Below are positions 17,316 to 27,000 of a DNA stretch of 64,000 bases, one piece after another. The stretch's first letter is position 1; every line of letters begins with the position of its first letter. Both the position numbers and the translations under genes were made by a program. The stretch is from Vulcanimicrobiota bacterium. Its GTDB lineage: Bacteria; Vulcanimicrobiota; Xenobia; Xenobiales; JADMJV01. A model generated the notes under the pieces. That model made no database searches, had not been told where the DNA came from, and saw only the letters and a list, made by a program, of their open reading frames with translations. Location: NCBI GenBank assembly GCA_019637395.1, contig JAHBVR010000009.1, forward strand, positions 248,001 through 312,000, written 5' to 3'.

Positions 17316-20288
17316 GTGCGTCTGCAGGACTGGATAGGCACCGCGCTGGGTTATTTTTTGCTTGGCGTTTTGTGCCACGACATCACTGCCGGCCCGGGCT
17401 ATGCCAGCCCGATCTGGCCGGCCGCCGGCTGGGCGCTGGTGGCGGTGGTCTACTTTGGACCGCGCGCTCTGGCGGCCGTCTGGCTGGGAGCTTTGGTCCT
17501 CAATCTCTACCTGGCGGGAGCGAAATATCTCCTTTATCCTTTCCTGGTCGCCTCCGGCGTGACTCTTCAGGCGGGAGTGGGCGCCTGGTTGAGCAATCGT
17601 ATCCGCCAGCGCGATCGCTTCCTCAACGATCCCTGGAGGGTTCTGACCTATCTGGTCACGGCCGGACCGTTGGCCTGTCTGATCAGCGCCAGCCTGGCCG
17701 TGCCCATCATGACCGCGGCCGGTCCCCTGGCCGGCCAGGATTTCGCCAACAACTGGTTCCACTGGTGGATTGGAGATTCTCTGGGCGTGCTGGCCCTGGC
17801 CCCGCTTGGCGAAGTAGCGCTGCTTTTCTTGCCGCAGGGCAAACGCCGGCAACTGGTTTTCTACAGTTGGCCCTCGCTGTTGACGTTGGCTTTAGCCGCC
17901 TTGCTTTTTTGGCAAAGCCAACGGTCGGATTTGTCCTATGTGCGCGAGCGCTTTCTGCATGAAGCGCAGTTTGGCCAGCAGATTTTGGAACAGGACCTGG
18001 CTCAAGCTGCCGGCGACTTGCGCCGCCTTCAACTGCAGGTCACTCGCCACCCGGAATGGCTGGACGGGGGAAGTCCTTTTGATGAAGAGTCTCTCTTCGC
18101 GATGACGGTCGGCTCCGGCCGTCTGCACGGTGTAAGATTGATCCGGCTGGTGCGCCATCCCCAGCGGGCCCAAATCGAGGCGCTCCTGTCCGCGCGCTAC
18201 GGCCGTACCATCGAGATCATGGACGGAATGCCGGGGGGTACCACCCGCCGCGCCGACAAGCGTGACCGATATTGGGTGTTGATCGCCCAGTCACCGGTGC
18301 GCAATCCCCCCATGGAGGGATTGGACATCGCCAGTCTGCCGGGCCGCCGTCCGGCCCTGGAAAGAGCGGCGACGGCCGATCTGATGACCAGCACACCGCT
18401 ACAGAGAAGCTGGCTCTTTCCCGAGAAACGCGACGGGCTGTCCGTCTACCTGCCCGTCTACCAGGGCAATCCGCGCACGGAGAATCAACGGCGCGAAGAC
18501 CTGGTGGGCATCATCGGCGGCTCCTTTTACGTGTCCGAGTTGACCCAGCGGCGTCTGCGCACCCTCCTGCCGGCCGGCATTGGCTATCAGATCACCGTGC
18601 GGGATGCCGCCGCCTTTCCCGAGACCGAGGAGGACGGACAGGCGAGGGAGATGACCACTTCCTTCAATCTCACCTTTGCCGATCAGGACTGGCGCCTTCA
18701 ATTCTGGGCCACCCCCGCCTTTGTGGCCGACGCCCGGAGCAGCCATCCCTGGCTGGTGGGCCTGATCGGCACGCTGCTCTCCTGCTTGACGGCGACTCTG
18801 ACCTTGTTGGCCGTGGATCGCCAGGCGGTGGTGGATCGCATGGTGATGGAACGCACCGCGGACCTGGCCATGCAGGCTCAGGAAGCCTCCCAATCCAGCC
18901 TGGCCAAGAGTCGCTTCCTGGCGGTCATGAGCCATGAGATCCGCACACCGATGAACGGCGTGCTGGGACTGGGCCACTTGCTCCTGAATACGCCCCTGAA
19001 CTCCCAACAGAAAGACTATGTGGAAACTCTGCTGACCAGCGGCAATTCTCTGCTGCGCATTCTTAACGACGTACTCGACTTCAGCAAAATCGACTCCGAT
19101 CGCCTGGAAGTGGAAGAGCGCCCGGTCGATTTGATCGAGTTGATCGACGGCGTGCTGGATCTTTTCGCCAAGCCCGCCCAAGATCGGGGCCTGACCTTGG
19201 AACTGGTTCTGATCGGCGAGCGATTGCCGGCCTACACGGTGCTGACCGATCCTACCCGGTTGCGCCAGATTTTGCTGAATCTGGTGGGCAACGCCGTCAA
19301 GTTCAGCGAAAACTGCCGAGTCCAGGTCGAGTTGGAGCTACGCGAGCAGGACTGGCTCGTGCGCGTCCGCGACCAGGGTATCGGCATTCCTCCCGAGATT
19401 CTGGAGCGCCTCTTCGAGCCGTTTTCCCAGGCCGATTCTTCCATTGCCCGGCGTTTTGGCGGCACCGGCCTGGGCCTGACTATCAGCCGAGGGTTGATCG
19501 AGCGCATGGGCGGGAGATTGTGGGCTGAAAGCCAGCCCCAGCAGGGATCGGTTTTCACCCTGCTGCTGCCGCGCCGCGACTGTCAATGCCCGGGACAGCA
19601 TTGGCTGCCTCTGGGAAGCCAGGTCTATCTGCGAGTCGAATTGACCAGCTCGGGCGAGGCCGCCCTGGCTCACTGGGTCAGCGAGCGGCTGGGAGCTTCG
19701 CAACCCATCCCGGACGCCCGCCTTATCGTTCTTTGCGAATTGAAGAACGCACCTGCCGACCAGGAAGTGCTGGTGATCGCCGACCAGGGTGAAGTGGTGC
19801 CCCCGCACTTAGTGGAATCGGTCATCGTGAGACCGCTGCGGGCCACCCGACTGGCGGCCATGCTGAGAACCTTGACCGGAGTGCCCGAAAGCGCCGTCCC
19901 GGAGCCCGGTCGCGCTCGCTTGAATATTTTGCTGGCTGAAGATAATCGCGTCAACCAGAAGGTGGCCCAGCGCCTCTTGAGCGAGATGGGCCACGAAGTG
20001 ACCGTGGTGGGAGACGGTGTCCAGGCTGTGGCCACGGCTCAGGAGCGGAGTTTTGACTTGATTTTGATGGACATCCACATGCCGGAAATGGATGGACTTC
20101 AGGCCATCCAGATCTTACGTGCCCAGGGATACAAACTCCCGATCGTGGCCCTCACTGCCCTGGCCAGTCTGGAGGACGAGCAGATGTGTCTGCGCGCCGG
20201 CGCGAGCGCGTTTCTGAGCAAACCGTTCGATCCGGCTCGGCTGGAGCAATTGCTACACCAAAGCGTGGGCACCGAGTTTTCTGGCTAA
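17316..20288 (+). CDS. Hybrid sensor histidine kinase with MASE1 and CHASE sensor domains
   Basis: 990 residues, inner membrane. Order: MASE1 membrane domain (about 5-185); extracytoplasmic CHASE domain (about 205-480) with GLDIASLPGRRPALERA; a second membrane helix near 485-505; HisKA with FLAVMSHEIRTPMNGVLGLG, phospho-acceptor H540; an HATPase with NLVGNAVKFS, DQGIGIPPEI and GGTGLGLTISRG (about 650-760); a linker of degenerate receiver type; and a receiver with D919 in LILMDIHMPEMDG and lysine in FLSKPFDP. The start is GTG. No dedicated response regulator follows; the fused receiver suggests a phosphorelay or an orphan output elsewhere. CHASE domains often bind small external ligands. Confidence 0.92.
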   Translation: MRLQDWIGTALGYFLLGVLCHDITAGPGYASPIWPAAGWALVAVVYFGPRALAAVWLGALVLNLYLAGAKYLLYPFLVASGVTLQAGVGAWLSNRIRQRDRFLNDPWRVLTYLVTAGPLACLISASLAVPIMTAAGPLAGQDFANNWFHWWIGDSLGVLALAPLGEVALLFLPQGKRRQLVFYSWPSLLTLALAALLFWQSQRSDLSYVRERFLHEAQFGQQILEQDLAQAAGDLRRLQLQVTRHPEWLDGGSPFDEESLFAMTVGSGRLHGVRLIRLVRHPQRAQIEALLSARYGRTIEIMDGMPGGTTRRADKRDRYWVLIAQSPVRNPPMEGLDIASLPGRRPALERAATADLMTSTPLQRSWLFPEKRDGLSVYLPVYQGNPRTENQRREDLVGIIGGSFYVSELTQRRLRTLLPAGIGYQITVRDAAAFPETEEDGQAREMTTSFNLTFADQDWRLQFWATPAFVADARSSHPWLVGLIGTLLSCLTATLTLLAVDRQAVVDRMVMERTADLAMQAQEASQSSLAKSRFLAVMSHEIRTPMNGVLGLGHLLLNTPLNSQQKDYVETLLTSGNSLLRILNDVLDFSKIDSDRLEVEERPVDLIELIDGVLDLFAKPAQDRGLTLELVLIGERLPAYTVLTDPTRLRQILLNLVGNAVKFSENCRVQVELELREQDWLVRVRDQGIGIPPEILERLFEPFSQADSSIARRFGGTGLGLTISRGLIERMGGRLWAESQPQQGSVFTLLLPRRDCQCPGQHWLPLGSQVYLRVELTSSGEAALAHWVSERLGASQPIPDARLIVLCELKNAPADQEVLVIADQGEVVPPHLVESVIVRPLRATRLAAMLRTLTGVPESAVPEPGRARLNILLAEDNRVNQKVAQRLLSEMGHEVTVVGDGVQAVATAQERSFDLILMDIHMPEMDGLQAIQILRAQGYKLPIVALTALASLEDEQMCLRAGASAFLSKPFDPARLEQLLHQSVGTEFSG

Positions 20289-20336
20289 GCTAAACACCAG
20301 CAGGATTATCAGGCTGACCTACAAAAAAGCCTGGCT

Positions 20337-20588
20337 ATGTTGGATAAAACTGAACTTTCCGCCTATCGAATGGCCTCGGCCATTGCCCGCCTCGCCTGGG
20401 TAAAAACCTACGGGGAAGCCTATTGGACGCAAGACGACGGAGTCGGCACCGTCGAGGTACACTTTGGAGCCGCCGGCCCGACCTGTAAGTGTTGTGGTGA
20501 GCCTTTGGATAAACAAAAGTGGTTGCGTTTGATTCTGGGGGACTACGGGCCGGAGTTTCGCCGTCTGTTGCCGCCGCCCCCAAGGTGA
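20337..20588 (+). CDS. Hypothetical protein with a C-x-C-C motif, 83 residues
   Basis: Not recognised. A small soluble protein with CKCCGEPLDKQKW in its middle, possibly one half of a metal site, and a proline-rich end (LLPPPPR). Codon use follows the neighbours. It lies 48 bp after the hybrid kinase and 28 bp before a membrane protein gene on the same strand. A convincing ribosome binding site is lacking, so its reality is moderate. Confidence 0.5.
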   Translation: MLDKTELSAYRMASAIARLAWVKTYGEAYWTQDDGVGTVEVHFGAAGPTCKCCGEPLDKQKWLRLILGDYGPEFRRLLPPPPR

Positions 20589-20616
20589 TCCGGAAGGGAC
20601 TCCAAAGTGCCGGTAG

Positions 20617-21132
20617 ATGACTCCCTGGATTACGCTGACTCTGGCCAGCATGCTCGGTTTGACGGCCGCCGGAAGCGACCCGGTCTGGCTGCATACTCCC
20701 TGGGCCGGCCTGGGTAGCGCTTTCCATGCGGCCCACCCCCTTTTTCTGGGCACGCTGGCTCTGGCCTTGATGCTGGCGGCCGTGCCGCTGGAATTGCGAG
20801 TGGGCCGGGGCGGCTTGCTGGCCAGCTGGTCCTTGCCGTTGCTGCTGCAGTTCTGGCTATGGGGTCGCGCCTGGCCGGAATTGGGCGCTCTCTCGCTGCT
20901 GGCCACGCTGCTGCTGGTTTCTGTGCGCCGCTCGGAACGACTGCCCTGGAAGGTCTGGGGGCCCTTGCTGGTGGCCGAGGCGCTGACTCTCTACGCTGTG
21001 CGTCCCTCCTGGCTGGCTCTGGCGCTGACGCTGGCGGTGGGATTGGCGGTGGGCCGCTGGGCGCGCAGCGAACCGGTGCAGATCCTGGGATGGGCGGGAG
21101 GCGGAGCCTTGATGCTGGCATGGCTCAGTTAG
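20617..21132 (+). CDS. Hypothetical membrane protein, 171 residues
   Basis: Five or six hydrophobic helices rich in Leu, Ala and Trp, with short loops (for example VRRSERLPWKVWGP). A GGAAGGGA ribosome binding site lies upstream of ATG. No family recognised; it vaguely recalls small integral proteins of the rhomboid-adjacent or VanZ kind but lacks their motifs. Its last 13 bases overlap the aminotransferase gene, suggesting an operon of membrane protein, aminotransferase and acyltransferase. Confidence 0.7.
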   Translation: MTPWITLTLASMLGLTAAGSDPVWLHTPWAGLGSAFHAAHPLFLGTLALALMLAAVPLELRVGRGGLLASWSLPLLLQFWLWGRAWPELGALSLLATLLLVSVRRSERLPWKVWGPLLVAEALTLYAVRPSWLALALTLAVGLAVGRWARSEPVQILGWAGGGALMLAWLS

Positions 21133-22250
21133 GTTCGCGCCGGCTTTTTCCGCACCTGAAGGCGGCCAGTTACCTGAACCACGCCGGCGTATCGCCGCTT
21201 TCCACGCCCGTGGTGGAAGCCGTGCAAAAAAGTCTGGCGGCTCTGGCTGGGGAGGGGGTCGGCGCCGTGCCGGAGCTGTTGTCCATGCGCTTCCGCCTGC
21301 GCTGCAAGCTGAGTTGGATGCTGGGATGCGAGGCCGAGGATGTGGCTCTGACCACCGGCACATCCTGGGGAGTCCTGGCTATCGCCCAGAACTTTCCCTG
21401 GCGCCAGGGTGATCGCATCGCCTGTGTTGAGGGTGAGTTTCCCACCAACGTGACCCCCTGGCAGGCGACCGGCCAGGAAGTCATTTTTCTCAAACCGGAC
21501 TTCAGCGATCTGGAGATGCAACTAAAACGCGGGATTCGTTTGTTGGCCTTCAGCGCCGTCTCGTTTCAGACGGGCTGGCTCCACCCCTGGCGAGAAATCG
21601 CTCAGCTGGCTCACCAATACGAATGTGAGGTCTTCGTAGACGCCATCCAGGCGGTCGGAGTGCTACCTTTTTCGGTAGGAGAGCTTGACTATGTGGCGGG
21701 CGGCGCCCACAAATGGCTGATGGGGGCGGAGGGCTGCGGCTATCTCTACGTTTCTCCCCGGCGCCAAGCCCAACTGCACCGCCGCTGGGCGGGCTGGCTT
21801 AGCCATCAACAAGCCGTTGATTTCTTATTCGAAGGCCCGGGTCATTTACGCTATGACCGGAGCCTTCGGGAAGACCCCCAGTTCCTGGAAATCGGCAGCA
21901 GTTCGGCACTCTCCCAAGCCGCTCTTGAGGCCAGCCTGAACCTGGTGCAGTTTGTGGGAGTGGAGGGAATCTTTGCCCACGTCACTCGCTATCTGGATGA
22001 ACTGGAAGCGCAATTGAGCTTTCCCGGTTGGTTCAGCTTGCGCCAGCCCGGACGAACCTCCGGGATTCTTTCTCTGAAGCCGCCGCCGGGCACCGACCTG
22101 GCCGCCTGGGAGAAAGCTCTGCGTCAGCGCGGCGTGCAAATCTCCACCCCCGACGGCTTGATCCGTCTGGCTCCGCATTGGCCCAATTCCCTGGAGGAAG
22201 TGCCGCTGGTGGTGGAAGCTTTTCAGGAAGTGCAAAGGAGCTTTTTATGA
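21120..22250 (+). CDS. Class V aminotransferase-fold PLP enzyme
   Basis: 376 residues of the cysteine desulfurase/isopenicillin-epimerase branch of class V. Seen: YLNHAGVSPLSTPV at the N-terminus, TTGTSWGVLAIAQNF binding phosphate, FVDAIQAVGVLPF with the PLP-ring aspartate, and AGGAHKWLMGAEGCGYLY with the Schiff-base lysine. There is no catalytic cysteine loop of the IscS or NifS type, so a desulfurase role is unlikely; an epimerase, lyase or aminotransferase is possible. The open frame begins at 20859, but ATG at 21120 gives the family start and overlaps the preceding gene. It is coupled to the acyltransferase by ATGA. Confidence 0.88.
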   Translation: MAQLGSRRLFPHLKAASYLNHAGVSPLSTPVVEAVQKSLAALAGEGVGAVPELLSMRFRLRCKLSWMLGCEAEDVALTTGTSWGVLAIAQNFPWRQGDRIACVEGEFPTNVTPWQATGQEVIFLKPDFSDLEMQLKRGIRLLAFSAVSFQTGWLHPWREIAQLAHQYECEVFVDAIQAVGVLPFSVGELDYVAGGAHKWLMGAEGCGYLYVSPRRQAQLHRRWAGWLSHQQAVDFLFEGPGHLRYDRSLREDPQFLEIGSSSALSQAALEASLNLVQFVGVEGIFAHVTRYLDELEAQLSFPGWFSLRQPGRTSGILSLKPPPGTDLAAWEKALRQRGVQISTPDGLIRLAPHWPNSLEEVPLVVEAFQEVQRSFL

Positions 22251-22951
22251 GCTTGATCTACGCCGTCAGTCTGCGCGCTCTGAAGTCCCTGTTGCTGCCG
22301 TTCTGGGTGCCCATCTTGAAGGGGGTGGAGAACATCCCTGTCGACGGTCCTGTGATTCTGGTCTCCAACCATCCGACCGTGCTCGATGGCCTGGTCTTGG
22401 GCAGCGTGTTGCCGCGTAAGGTGCGCTTTCTGGTTTCTACGGAACCACTCAAAGTGCCGTTGGTGGGTTGGTGGCTGCGCGCCCTGGGTTTCATCCCGGT
22501 GGGCCGTGGCGAAGGGGCCATGGATCGCACCCTGGAGGCCTTGCGCCAGGGAGACTGTGTGGGCTTTTACCCGGAAGCGGACCCGACCCACAGTTACGAG
22601 CTGCAGCCCTTTCACAAAGGGGTGGCGCTGGTCGGGGAATGGACGCGCGCTCCGGTGGTCCCGGTGACGACGTATGGTAGCGAACAGCTCTGTTCTGCCG
22701 ACTGCAAGTATGTGAGTGGCGGCCACGTCTGGATTACTTTTGGAAAGCCCCTCTATTGGCAAGAGGGGGAAGCGACCGCCGACTTTTTGGAGCGCATGCG
22801 CGAAGCCATCCGTGTCCCGCTGCAAAATCCGCCCGCGCCTCGCCCTCGCCCGCGCCAACTGAGCCACTGGCTCTGCACCGCCCTGTGGACCCCCGTCAGT
22901 TGGGCCCTGCTCAAACTGGCCGACTTCGTGCGGCCGGGCGGTAAGCGCTAA
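22247..22951 (+). CDS. PlsC-like 1-acyl-glycerol-3-phosphate acyltransferase
   Basis: 234 residues of the LPLAT family. The first motif is SNHPTVLDG (an H-x4-D box), the second GFIPVGRGEGAMD, the third is the altered FYPEADPTHSYEL (usually FPEGTRS), and the fourth is VVPVTTYGSE. It would transfer an acyl chain to a lysophospholipid or related acceptor at the membrane. The start is ATG overlapping the aminotransferase stop (ATGA). Replacement of the FPEGT glycine-threonine suggests an acceptor other than lysophosphatidate. The extra 40 C-terminal residues have one hydrophobic stretch. Confidence 0.85.
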   Translation: MSLIYAVSLRALKSLLLPFWVPILKGVENIPVDGPVILVSNHPTVLDGLVLGSVLPRKVRFLVSTEPLKVPLVGWWLRALGFIPVGRGEGAMDRTLEALRQGDCVGFYPEADPTHSYELQPFHKGVALVGEWTRAPVVPVTTYGSEQLCSADCKYVSGGHVWITFGKPLYWQEGEATADFLERMREAIRVPLQNPPAPRPRPRQLSHWLCTALWTPVSWALLKLADFVRPGGKR

Positions 22952-23195
22952 CTGTGGTGGCGCTAACTTTAAGCGGCCGGGTGCGACTTATTTTCCAGTG
23001 CGGAAGCCTGCGGTCCAGTTCTCGCATCACTTCCGCCAATCGCTCATTTCGAGGCGTATGGCTTCGGATAGACATTTCTTGCTCCAGCATGGCCACCTGG
23101 ACTTGCTCGAAGGCCTTAGAAGTAATTTGACGCTGCGATGCCAACGTGTTCAGCAGGTGCTCAGCCTCCCGGTTCAGTCGTCCGTTGACATCCAT
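22911..23195 (-). CDS. Hypothetical protein, 94 residues
   Basis: No family recognised. The first 65 residues look helical and protein-like (NREAEHLLNTLASQRQITSK, AEVMRELDRRLPHW); the final 20 are basic and are read from the strand opposite the acyltransferase end, so the original stop may have been lost. It is convergent with that gene by 41 bases and downstream of the gene at 23232-23951. Moderate confidence that it is translated. Confidence 0.42.
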   Translation of the reverse strand: MDVNGRLNREAEHLLNTLASQRQITSKAFEQVQVAMLEQEMSIRSHTPRNERLAEVMRELDRRLPHWKISRTRPLKVSATTVSAYRPAARSRPV

Positions 23196-23231
23196 CTTGC
23201 AAGAAGATCCGCGAATGAAACAGTCGTCAAA

Positions 23232-23951
23232 CTAGCTCGGCTTGCCGGGCTTGATGACGAGCTTCAAATTGGTATGCTTGCCGCCCTGAGGAATGATGCG
23301 AATCACCTCGGTGGAGGCCTCGCCCAGCCCAGGCTTGCGGGCATGCACGATCAACTGGCGGGCCTTGCGGGTGGATTCGAACTCGACATCCACCAGGAAG
23401 TGACCGGGGCGGGGATGTTTCAGCTTGGTCCAATCATAGGTCTGCTGATAGGGAATCTCCGGCAAATCCACGGTAATTTGCACATCGCCCAGTGAACTGG
23501 AGCCGACTACTTCGACGGACCCCTCCACCTGCAACTTGAGAGCCGTCAAATTAGGCGTGGCCGGAGCCCGCGACGGGCCCGAGCCGGGATTGCGAGCACC
23601 GGGAGTGCGCCAGCCAGCCACCATCCACACCAGCCCCACCACGATAAGCACCGCCATGACAGCCCGAACCGTGTGCACCGGAAACAGATCCTGGAGGCGC
23701 TGCAGCAAACCGGGCCGGTAAGCGCGAGCCTCGGCCGGGCCCGTGTGATAACGGCTGGTGGCCGACTTGGTCTGCACCTTGATGGCCGGCTCGGGGGCTC
23801 CGTCCACCACCTCGCGCAGTTCGATGACCGTATAACCACGGCGATGGGCGATCTCGCGGGCGTCGGACAGGCTCTGAGCCTCCATGGTGCCGCGTCGAAT
23901 CTTCCCCTCGGTATCGCTCACTTGAAAGTGAAAACGGGCCATCGCGCTCAT
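23232..23951 (-). CDS. Single-pass membrane protein with GspF-N-like cytoplasmic part
   Basis: 239 residues. The N-terminal 50 (FHFQVSDTEGKIRRGTMEAQ, then ALSDAREIAHRRGY-like spacing) resemble the short repeat that opens GspF/PilC-family proteins. One membrane helix follows (VMAVLIVVGLVWMVAGW, about residue 105), then a proline-rich linker and an extracytoplasmic domain of about 110 residues made of alternating strands (VEGSVEVVGSSSLGDVQITV). It reads like a bitopic protein with an external beta-sandwich. Partner genes are not evident. Start ATG at 23951 or, three codons later, at 23942. Confidence 0.7.
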   Translation of the reverse strand: MSAMARFHFQVSDTEGKIRRGTMEAQSLSDAREIAHRRGYTVIELREVVDGAPEPAIKVQTKSATSRYHTGPAEARAYRPGLLQRLQDLFPVHTVRAVMAVLIVVGLVWMVAGWRTPGARNPGSGPSRAPATPNLTALKLQVEGSVEVVGSSSLGDVQITVDLPEIPYQQTYDWTKLKHPRPGHFLVDVEFESTRKARQLIVHARKPGLGEASTEVIRIIPQGGKHTNLKLVIKPGKPS

Positions 23952-24080
23952 AGATTAGGCGGGCGGCCAAAATTTCCTCGGCAGGATTCGTCTGGAGTGA
24001 GGGCGTACGAACAGACGTTTCGCAGGAAAGCCTATATTAATTGAAAAATACTCAACACAACCCGTCAAAGGATTTCAATC

Positions 24081-27000
24081 TTGTTCCTTAAGCGACTGGA
24101 ACTTTATGGCTTCAAAACTTTCTCGCAGAAGACCGAGATCGATTTTACGCGTGGTTTTTTAGCGGTCGTCGGCCCCAATGGAAGCGGCAAGAGCAACCTG
24201 ACCGACGCCATTCGCTTCTGCCTGGGGGAACACAGCGTCAAAGCCATGCGAGCCACCAAGCTGGAAGAACTGGTCTTCGCCGGCTCGCCCACCCGCAAAG
24301 GCGCACCCTATGCGGAAGTCACCGCCATCTTTGACAATAGCGACCAGGTGCTGCCGCTGGACCTGGCCGAGGTGGCCATCACCCGCCGCCTGGACGCCGA
24401 AGGCGACAGCAAGTTCTTCATCAATCGCACCGCCTGCCGCCTGCGCGACATCCACGAAATGCTCATGGGCAGCGGCGTCGGTCCGGGCAGCTTCTCGGTG
24501 TTGGGCGGCAAAGAAGTGGATATGGTGCTCTCCACCGACCCCAAAGAACGCCGTAACATGCTGGAAGAAACGGCCGGCGTCAACCGCTACAAATTCCGCA
24601 AACGCGAAGCTTCCCGGCGGCTGGAGAAAACCGCCGCCAACCTGACCCGCCTCTACGACATCCTGCGCGAGCTGGAACTGCAACTGGAGGAAAGCGAAAA
24701 GCAACTGGAGCGTTACCGCAAATACCGAGAAGCCCAGGTCGAGCTGAAAGCGCTCGAGCTGGAGCTGGCCATCCAGGAATGGAGCCGCCTGCAGCAGTCG
24801 ATCGAGGAACTGCGGGCCAAACTGGCCAAAGCCAGGGCTCAGGTGGCCGAACTCGAGGAACTCTCCGAGCAGGCCCGCCACGCCCTGGAGGCCGCTTCCT
24901 TGGAAAAACGCCGCCGCGACGCCGAACGCGAGCGCCTGCTGGGTGGCTGCGCCGAGTTGCGCGAAAAAACCAGCGTCACCCGCGCCAACCTGGATTCGCT
25001 GGTCAAGCGGCGCACCGAACTGGAACACTCCGCGCAGAACGCCGAAGCTCGGCTGGCTTCGGCCGAGCAGCGCATGCAAGACTGCGAAAAAGACCTGGAA
25101 GCGGTGCTGCTGGCCCTGCCCGAAGCCGGCGCGGAGCTCACGGCCGCGCGCGCCAAGCTGCAGCAGGCTCGGCAAGATCGCGAGCAACTGCCTTTGCAGG
25201 GTCACAGCCCCCATGCCCAACTGCGCCAACGCCTGGCCGCGGTGGAAAAAGAGCAGCACCAGGGATTGGGACGCCGCGAGACTTTGCGCGCCCGCCAGGA
25301 AGCCGACGACGAGCGTATTCTGGAACTGATCGAGCAGCGCGAAACCTCCCGCAAAGAGCTGCTGGAGGCCGCCAACGAGTCCGAGCTGGACAGCGAATTG
25401 GTGGAACAACTGCAAGAAGCCGGCACCCTCACGGCCCAGGTGGAAGCCGAGAAGAAGCAGCTAGAGCAGCAACTGCTGGAAGTGCAGCAGCAACATCGCG
25501 AACTCGAAAGACAACGCCGTCCGCTGGTCAGCAAGCTGGCCGAACTGGAAGCCCTGCTGGATGACGGCAGCGGCCTGCCGCCGGCCGTGCGGGCCGTGCT
25601 GCAGTGGAAAGATCCAGGCATGCTGGGCCTGCTGGGGCAACTGGTCAAAGTTCCCTCCGGTCTGGAGCAAGCTTTTGAAGCGGCCCTGGGCGGCCACGTC
25701 AACGACGTCATCACCCGCGACCGGCGGGTGGCCTCCAACTTGATCGAACGCCTCAAGCAGGAACGCATCGGCCGCGTTACCTTCTGGCCGCTGGACCTGG
25801 AGCGCATGCCCCCGCCCCCGCCCCAGCTGCCCGACCGCCGCGGGGTGGTGGGCCTGGCCCTGGAATTGCTTGGCTATCCGCGCGAAATCGAGAGCGTGCT
25901 GGGGGAGATGCTGGGGCGCACCGTGATCATGGAAGATATGCCCACGGCGCTGCAGCTCTACGATCGCTGCCGCGGCCGCCGGCCGCATCTGGTCACGCGC
26001 CAGGGCGAATATTTAAACCCTTCCGGCGCCCTCACCGGCGGCGCCGCCCGCCAGAATCAATCCGGCCTGCTCTCGCGCCGGCGCCTGCTGGACGAAGCCC
26101 GCCAGCAACTGCAAAAGCAGGAAATCGAATTGCAGCGCTGCCGCGACCGCGAAGAAAAGCTGCTGGCCGAGCGCACTCAGGCCGACCAGACGCTGCAGGC
26201 GGCGCGCGAGGCCTTCCGCTCGCTGAAGGCCGAACTGGCCGACCTGGAAGCCGAAGGCAAGCGCAAGAACCAGGATCGCGAACGCCTGCAGCGCGGCCTG
26301 GACAAAGCCGAAGAAGAACTCAAAATGCTGCAGCAGCGTTCGCAGGCCGCCGATCTGGAACTGGACGAGTTGGAAGAGTCGTTGGCCGGATGGGCTAGGG
26401 AAAAGGCCGAGCTGGAAAGTCAGTTGACCCAGTTTCAAGAGGAAGAAGCCCGCCTGCAGACGTTGCGCGAGGAGCTGCAGACCCGTCTGGGTGAATGCGA
26501 ACTCGAATTCGAGCGGCGCCGTCAAGCCCACCAACAACTGGAAAGCGAGCAGGTGCGCGTGCTCCAGCGCAAAGAGGAGCTGGTGGCCGACCAATCTCAA
26601 GCCGAGAGCGAAGCTCAGCGCTGCCGCCAGCTTCTGGGGGGCATGCAGGCCGAAAATGACGGACTGCAGACCCTGCTGGAAAGCTTGCAGGCCGAGCTGG
26701 AAGAACGCCAGCAACAGCTTGAGCAACAGCGTCTGGAAAATCTGGAGCGCGAAGCCGCCTGGACAGCCCTGGCCGAACAGGTGCGCCAACTGGACGAGGA
26801 CCTGCGCACCCGGCAGAACCAGCAGACCAAGGTGGAAATCGAACTGGCCGGACTGGAAGCTCGTCGCGAAGAAGCGCTGGAGCGCCTGGGGGACGTCCCC
26901 GAGGGCGAGGAAGTCAAGCCGGCCAACCCCATGACCCCGCTGGAGCTGGAAAAAGCCAAACAGCGCGCCAACCGCCTGCGCAATTTCCTGGAAAACTTCG

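Noticed and set aside
24159-25415. 418-codon minus-strand frame inside smc
   Set aside because: Antisense of the coiled coil; Phe/Gln-rich with no family likeness.
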